NCBI GenBank assembly: GCA_003550325.1
Contig: QKWP01000644.1
Coordinates: 9,107-73,106 of the forward strand
Length of the DNA stretch: 64,000 nucleotides
Direction of reading: 5' to 3'
Source of the DNA: Gigaspora rosea
Lineage: Eukaryota > Glomeromycota > Glomeromycetes > Diversisporales > Gigasporaceae
Shown here: positions 58,981 to 64,000 of the stretch, piece after piece
How the letters are laid out: each line of letters starts with the position of its first letter
Position numbering within the stretch: the first letter of the stretch is position 1
Made by a program: the position numbers and the translations under genes
Notes under the pieces: model-generated
Seen by the model: the letters and a program-made list of their open reading frames with translations, nothing else
What the model was told of the DNA's origin: nothing
The model's database searches: none

Positions 58981-59665
58981 ATTGAAATAAGTTTTGTAGT
59001 AAAAGAGTATATAGAATATAAAAGTAATAAAGAAGACAAAATAAAGTAGAATAAATTTAAAAATTATTAATTATAAAGAGAGTATTGGATTATATAATTA
59101 GAGTAGACTAATAGAGAGTAAAAAGTGCTTTACAATGATGTAAAAATTATTTGGTGTAACATTGCACCAATAAAAGGGCTTGTAGTTTCACTAAAATAAT
59201 ATGTGGCTTGTGTGGCTTGTGTAACTATAGCTGGTATGGCTAGTATGGCTGGTGTGGTACAAGATTACTTTGTGTAGCTCTAATATAGTTGGTGCAGAAA
59301 GGTTACTTTGTACAAATTAAATAAATACTAATTTGCAAAACTTTAAATTTGTGTAAATTTTGTAATAATTAATTTGATTTAGTATAATTATAAGAGGACC
59401 ACTAAAATTTTGAGCTTGTAAAATGTGGGTTACACAGTAGAAAGTTACACAAAAAACGAATTTAAGTGGTTTTTTAGGGGTAAAAAGTAAAAAAGAGACA
59501 AAATAAAAGTTGGATAGAGTTAAAACAAATTTTAAAATAACTTTGTTTTGAAGAGAAAATTTTGGTTTAAAACTTTTTCTAAGTTTGTAGAAAAAGGTTA
59601 GAAGGTGGTTTTAGAGAGACTTAGAAAAAACCAGTTTGGAAGGCCCAAAGGCCAACAAGTAAATT
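58981..59665 (-). promoter_or_regulatory. LINE-C 5' UTR / internal promoter region
   Basis: Conserved with 2265-3140 of LINE-A apart from the MITE there. It includes a run of short GTGTGGCTNGTGTAAC-type repeats at 59190-59300 (TGTGGCTTGTGTGGCTTGTG). LINEs usually carry an internal promoter here; that is a family inference, as no core promoter motif is certain. Confidence 0.55.
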
Positions 59666-60700
59666 TTCTTGTTAAGTTTAGCTATTATTTGTTTGAAACT
59701 TAGCTATTATATGTAAAATTGTATGTAGATCAAGATTTTTTGAAAATAAAAATAGGTTTACTTAATAAATTTCTAAGTTATAGAGATTTTTTGAGCAAAA
59801 GAGTTGGATAAACAGAGAGAGTTTTTTCTTATATAATAATTAGTAAAGATATTAAATTATATAATAATTACTATAACACAATAGTATAATCTTATAAATT
59901 GAAAATTTTTTTTATTAAGTGTATCAATTGCTTTGCCAATTAAGTAATTCCACACCCTTTATATAAATAAAACATTTTTGTATTTTCAATTCTCAACAAT
60001 AAAATTACTATAATAAATGTTCAAGATTTGTTATCTGATGATTCACAAAGTAATAAAGATTAGGCTATACTGGTTTAAATAATCTACAAAATACAACAAG
60101 AATGTTAATAATGAAGATTCAATTTCAAATTTACAAAGACCTAAAAAATTCTTATTGCAAAAAACCTTTAAATCACCTGTATGGCTATTCTTTGTTAAAT
60201 TCTTAAATGTATAATAATAATAAAATAGAAGAAAGTTTAATTTTTGCAAGATCAAAAGACTAATTAGAGACGAGACTATGTAACCAGACTAGACTAGACC
60301 ATAGGTATAATTTAATTGGTTTCATTAGAACTGAGGCAAGACTGAACTGAACTGATCCAACTCTATTATAGAAGTCTATAAATAATCTATTTATAGTTTT
60401 GACATAAAAATATTTAATTTTTTTAAGAAAATAATAAATAATTTTATTTATTTAAGATAATATAATTTAGGTACTGCTATTTACACTATGGTTTTTGCTA
60501 TTTTGCATCATGTAGATAACCTCAATTTTGGTACTTAAAAAATATATTAAATTTAAAAATTTTATTAAAATATTTTTATAAGTTCTTGACCAAATTTGAT
60601 AAATATTTTTATATTTGAATTCTATAGATTTGTAGAATTAAATAAAAAATTTTTATTGAATTTGTAGAGATGTCTTTGATAAAAGTTTCTGTAAACAATT
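59666..60700. other. AT-rich intergenic DNA
   Basis: No gene. 60267-60370 holds GACTAGACTAGACC and GACTGAACTGAACTGATCC oligomers, possibly a decayed end of an oligomer-built element. The 70-codon minus frame at 60043-60255 has no domain or conserved feature. Confidence 0.4.
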
Positions 60701-60729
60701 TTGGCACAGCTTCTTTGTTATATATATTT

Positions 60730-61150
60730 TTAGAAGTAGACACCATCAGAACGTACGTTTGGAGTTACTGGAGCTGATGTTCGAGCTTTAAGATTCTTAA
60801 CTTGGTTTGTTAAGGAATATACTGCTTGTTTTAAAAAATCTAACTCTATAAAAAAATTTCATCAGGCATATCGATCTATCGAAAGGCTTATAATAAAAAT
60901 AAAAATGGCTTTATATAGCACACAAATTACCAGAATCTCTTTTATCAGGAGATTTAGAATGATGCCGTAAACGTTTATGACTCCTGTCATACGAAGGGAA
61001 CCTAGACCTAGATCTAGATCTTTGACTTGCGCTTTGACAGCTTTGTTTAGCAGATGTTGTCGATCGAATCCGGCTTCGATTTCTCTGTAGTGGCATTGGT
61101 GTTGAACAATGGTTTCGGCGAGAAGACCTGAGTGTGAAATAGAATGACAT
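60730..61150 (-). CDS. Small RS-rich protein (two exons)
   Basis: Predicted exons (minus) 61150-60931 and 60845-60730 have a GT-AG intron of 85 nt with phase 1 on both sides. Total 336 nt, 111 residues. Exon 1 is rich in Arg-Ser: RSSRRNHC, then QRSRSRSRFPSYDRSHKRLR and HHSKSPDKRDS. Exon 2 is a probable amphipathic helix (ELDFLKQAVYSLTNQVKNLK) and an open tail ending GVYF. RS stretches are typical of splicing factors and their partners, which suggests a nuclear role, but no RRM is present. The start may lie further upstream: TTTCACACTCAG just after the chosen ATG would be a good 3' splice site, so exon 1 may be an internal exon of a longer gene whose 5' part I cannot find. Base use is more balanced than in the flanks, supporting coding. 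Confidence 0.55.
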
Positions 61151-61199
61151 TTGGGTACTATGTTAATTTTATAGGAATTTTTTCTATACATTTTGTCAA

Positions 61200-61498
61200 A
61201 AAGGCCAAAAAAAATAACAAAAATGTGTATGATTAAGATATCGATTGTTCATTTAATTTTATTAAAAGAAGCGAAAGCAAAGAGAAACAATGCTTTATAT
61301 AATACAACCTTTAAAATGGAATGATAGTAAATGAATAAATATTAAATCAAAGTATAAACGAAGCAAAAGTCTAATAAACTAACGTAATTTGAAAAAGTAT
61401 GATATATGATTTTTTTTGAGCGAAAGAGTAAAATCTGCTCACATATGCTTGAAAGCATAACTTATTTATAGATTTTAGTTGGATCTTATTTGAGTATT
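61200..61498. other. Upstream flank of the RS-rich gene
   Basis: AT-rich, no frame. GCTTGAAAGC and similar short palindromes only. Confidence 0.35.
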
Positions 61499-61499
61499 G

Positions 61500-61621
61500 T
61501 CAGGGAAAACCTGTCATCGGGATTTCAATTATATTTTGTACCAGATACAATTTCATTAGATTACATAGATTGTATCCGGCACATAATATAATTGAAATCC
61601 CGATGACAGGTTTTCCTTTGA
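61500..61621. mobile_element. Hairpin MITE, ~122 bp
   Basis: TCAGGGAAAACCTGTCATCG..GATTTCAATTATATT and its inverse at 61585-61621 bound a short loop containing ATACAATTTCATTAGATTAC. The arms are about 50 bp with few mismatches. No clear duplication. Confidence 0.75.
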
Positions 61622-61684
61622 CGACATTGATTTCGTTAGCAGTTAATTAATCAACATTCCATAATAGTAAATAAAATTAAAATT

Positions 61685-62640
61685 AAAAGTCATATTATGC
61701 AAGTTTAATTTTTTTATGCATGAAAATAAACAAAAAGTCATTAGAATACCAACAGCTCTATAGTTTATTTGAAATCGCACGTTTTTAGTGCAGTTAATTT
61801 GTCATCAGAAATAAAATTAATATTATGCAAATTTAATTTTTTTTATTTATCAGAATACCGACAGCCCTATAGTTTATTTGAAATAGCACGTTTTTATTTT
61901 CATTAGGCAGCATCTACAATTTATATAAAAATAAAACAATGCCATATAATATTATGTTTGTATTATCTTTTAAGAACTTTAAACAATACTGGTTAATACA
62001 AATTGTGGCTAATGCCTTAGTGCAGTTAAATTGTCATCAGAAATAAAATTAATATTATGCAAATTTAATTTTTTACTTATCAGAATACCAACAGCTCTAT
62101 AGTTTATTTGAAATCGCACATTTTTTATTTTTATTAGTGTAGTTAATTTGTCATCAGAAATAAACGAAAGGCCTACCAGAATATTAAAACCTTTATAGTT
62201 TATTTGAAATCGCACGTTTTTATTTTCGCAAGCGTCATCAGAAATAAAATTCATCTTATACAAGTTTAATTTGTTTATTTGTTTATACATGAAAATAAAC
62301 GAAAGGCCTACCAGAATATTAAAATGTCATCGGAAATAAAATTCATGTTATGCAAGTTTATTTTGTTTATATATAAAAATAAACGAAAAGCCTACCGGAA
62401 TATTAAACCTTAATAGTTTATTTGAAATCGCACGTTTTATTTTTGTTAATGTCAGAAATAAAATTCATATTATACAAGTTTAATTTGTTTATTGGTTTAT
62501 ATATGAAAATAAATGAAGGACCTACCAGAAAATTAAAACATTTATAGGTTATTTGAAATCGCAGGTTTTTATTTTCACAAGTGTAGTGAATTTGTCTTCA
62601 GAAATAAAAATTTATTATAGAGTTTATTTTGTTTACATAA
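61685..62640 (+). repeat. Diverged tandem repeat, ~75-230-bp spacing, about eight copies
   Basis: The unit is GTCATCAGAAATAAAATT..ATTATGCAAGTTTAATTTG, then ATGAAAATAAACGAAAGGCC, TACCAGAATATTAAAACC, and ATAGTTTATTTGAAATCGCACG followed by a T-run. Copies begin at about 61685, 61802, 62034, 62150, 62225, 62323, 62453 and 62596; some lack the middle. The 93-codon minus frame is a translation of the repeat. Confidence 0.8.
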
Positions 62641-62930
62641 AGAAAGTATAATTGTCAAGCAAAAAATATATTCGTCAAAAATATATTATAATTGCTCAAA
62701 GTCTTATAGTCATATCGGCATACCAATAAGTCTGTTGAAATTTAAATTGTATATAGTAAATTTGAACTAATCTTCATTCATATTCTCGCTTAAATATTTA
62801 CTCGTATATATCCTTTCTTCCTATTTGAACTAATCTTCATTCGTATTCTCACTTAAATATTCACTTGTATATATCCTTTCTTCCTAAATTGTCTCGTTTA
62901 TATAAATTTTTCTTAGTATTTTTTTACATT
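62641..62930. other. Upstream flank of the KDZ/Plavaka-like relic
   Basis: Contains a short direct duplication: TTTGAACTAATCTTCATTC..ATTCTC.CTTAAATATT..CTCGTATATATCCTTTCTTCC occurs at about 62761-62822 and again at 62825-62885. Confidence 0.6.
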
Positions 62931-63790
62931 ATGGGTTATAAACAAAAAAAATCTATTGTCAAAAAGACTATCGAAAAGTTGAGCAATTTTACTTTTCAAA
63001 AAATCGCAACTTAAGATCTTGCAATTGCAATCTTTGTAAAGGTAAACTTGTTGACCCTTGAACTAGAAAAGCCTATATGATAAAAAAAGAAATTCTAGCT
63101 AGAAATTTTCTTGATGTTGGCAAATCATCAAGCAAAGTAGCAGCCACAATGGACCTACTGGAAGCTCCACTTCAGGAAATGGATATTCCAGAGGATCTGA
63201 TAGATCTACCGGAAGCTCCTCTTCCAGAAATGGATATTCCAGAGGATCTAATACAAAAAGATAGTTCCGACGACAATTCTGTTGTTTCTTCGCATAAAGA
63301 ATTTTATAGTTTTATTAGTAAAAGTCAATCTAATAAAGGCAAACAGCCTGTTAGGAGAAGGAGAAATTCACAATACCCTATAATCTTAGAGAACATATTC
63401 TCTGACAAAGAAGAAAATTTAGCCGAAGATCTATTAGACCTTGAAGATAAAGAATTAATCAACCAAGAAATCGACTTTAACTCACCGGAAACTTTATATG
63501 AAAATACAGAGATACTGATAGAACCCATAAATTCAAATAAAGGTTTTGTGTGGATGATTTTGTGGGTTCTCAAATAACAAAAGAGGCATAGAAAATCTAA
63601 AGTTGAAACTAATTCTTTGGTGAAGTTCCTCTGGTATGTGCTGGTTCTTAAGAACGAAGAAAAATATTCCTCTTTTCCTACTTCATTGAAGATGGCCTGT
63701 AAAGCTCTTGGTGTCTGTGTTCACATGATTAAATATGCAACATGTGAGCAATGTTGTAAATTATACAGGGTTGGGCAAGCTGTATATCCA
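62931..63790 (+). pseudogene. KDZ/Plavaka-like transposon protein, N-terminal remnant
   Basis: Starts MGYKQKKSIVKKTIEKLSNF at 62931. After a frameshift at about 62998, a C-N-C-N-L-C-K-G-K-LVDP motif follows (63019-63060), then TGA and a resumed frame TRKAYMIKKE. I recall this CxCxxCxGKLVDPRT head from proteins tied to KDZ/Plavaka-type transposons in glomeromycete genomes. Next is an acidic stretch with an internal duplication (LEAPLQEMDIPEDLI then LPEAPLPEMDIPEDLI, 63150-63250), a basic KQPVRRRRNS patch and an acidic region. After further breaks (63560-63610), KFLWYVLVLKNEEKYSSFPT and ATCEQCCKLYRV (63617-63775) give a second CxxC motif. The transposase core is absent; another repeat begins at about 63790. 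Family assignment is from memory of motif style. Confidence 0.55.
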
Positions 63791-64000
63791 GTGCTTTTTC
63801 ACTGAACACTGGACGTTTCCAAATTGTCCAGTGAGTCCAGTGTCCAGTGACATATTTATAAAAAATTTCAATAAATAAATAAGTTAGTCAAAGCACAACA
63901 TATCTGGTCAGACAACTAGTACTCCCAGAGGATTGCTCTAGCTAATTCTTAAAAATATAGTTAAAATTTTATAATAATGCACTATACCTTTGATTTAATT
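63790..64000. mobile_element. Left part of a CCAGTG-oligomer element, runs off the window
   Basis: CCAGTGCTTTTTCACTGAACACTGGACG followed by repeated TCCAGTGAGTCCAGTGTCCAGTGA (63820-63850) resembles the sub-terminal oligomer arrays of the hAT-like elements at 15742, 18207 and 22434. The partner end is outside the window, so ends and duplication cannot be checked. It interrupts the KDZ/Plavaka-like relic. Confidence 0.45.

Larger units (their letters stand above)
49190..59665 (-). mobile_element. LINE-C, nearly complete non-LTR retrotransposon
   Basis: The best preserved LINE copy. The A tail is a T-run at 49191-49205. The 3' UTR (49206-49388) has the conserved blocks seen in LINE-A and LINE-B. 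ORF2, ORF1 and a 5' UTR follow (58981-59665), matching that of LINE-A (GTAACCCACATTTTACAAGC, AAACTTAGAAAAAGTTTTAA, GGCCTTTGGGCC). Two single-N gaps (53872, 56849) are each bracketed by direct copies of the same DNA. The apparent ORF breaks there are assembly effects. True lesions include a stop in ORF1 (about 58595), TGA at the Gly of GDFN, TGA after YMDDTL and frameshifts in homopolymers. Domain order (ORF1; APE-RT-RNH-CCHC) fits fungal Tad/I-like LINEs; the clade is an inference. Confidence 0.9.

Noticed and set aside
61009..61150. Palindrome-based interpretation of the CTAGATCTAGATCT run as a repeat element
   Set aside because: It encodes the SRSRSR stretch in frame within a coding-like exon with matching splice phases, so coding is the better explanation.

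Overview
The window looks like a nuclear scaffold of an arbuscular mycorrhizal fungus (Rhizophagus/Glomeromycotina type). The DNA is very AT-rich. The few host genes have several short GT-AG introns, some with TACTAAC-like branch points. The gene content is typical of that lineage: a tyrosine-kinase-like protein kinase fused to Sel1 repeats, a secreted or membrane kelch protein, and a relic resembling the KDZ/Plavaka-type proteins of these fungi. Most of the sequence is mobile DNA. The organism call is an inference from gene families and composition; no species marker such as rDNA is present.

Layout. 1-2265: AT-rich DNA with a TA-flanked MITE. 2265-12880: a degenerate full-length LINE on the plus strand (LINE-A; ORF1 plus ORF2 with APE endonuclease, reverse transcriptase, RNase H and CCHC knuckle). 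It carries a MITE in its 5' UTR and a 1-kb GC-rich poly-A retroposon in its endonuclease domain, the latter with a perfect 16-bp target duplication. 12885-24850: a dense graveyard of nested MITEs and foldback elements. Several have readable target duplications (8 bp hAT-like, 9-11 bp Mutator-like, TAA Harbinger-like, TA mariner-like). 25131-26653: kelch gene (minus, five exons). 27200-28350: four small inverted-repeat elements. 28950-30850: kinase-Sel1 gene (plus, four exons). 31370-31815: an old copy of the 1-kb retroposon. 34020-36690: a roughly 120-bp satellite array. 37240-40510: a decayed Ty3/gypsy element with an LTR-like block. 40945-45190: a 5'-truncated LINE (LINE-B, minus). 45779-47864: two Mutator-like inverted-repeat elements, the second holding an exon-intron cassette repeated in tandem. 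49190-59665: a nearly complete LINE (LINE-C, minus), interrupted by two assembly gaps that each duplicate their flanks. 60730-61150: a small RS-rich gene. 61685-62640: a second tandem repeat. 62931-63790: KDZ/Plavaka-like pseudogene. 63790-64000: the start of another element.

Only three loci look like intact host genes: the kelch protein, the TKL-Sel1 kinase and the RS-rich protein. Everything else is transposon-derived or repetitive. The most unusual signal is a set of hAT-type non-autonomous elements that share 8-bp target duplications and TA-rich hAT-like ends. Each is built from a different short oligomer (TTCAGG, GGGTCACC, GACGAA, GCATCGCATAAT). Other signals are the long retroposon family seen at three stages of decay, the conserved overlapping ORF1/ORF2 junction in the LINEs, and the exon-amplified cassette inside terminal inverted repeats.
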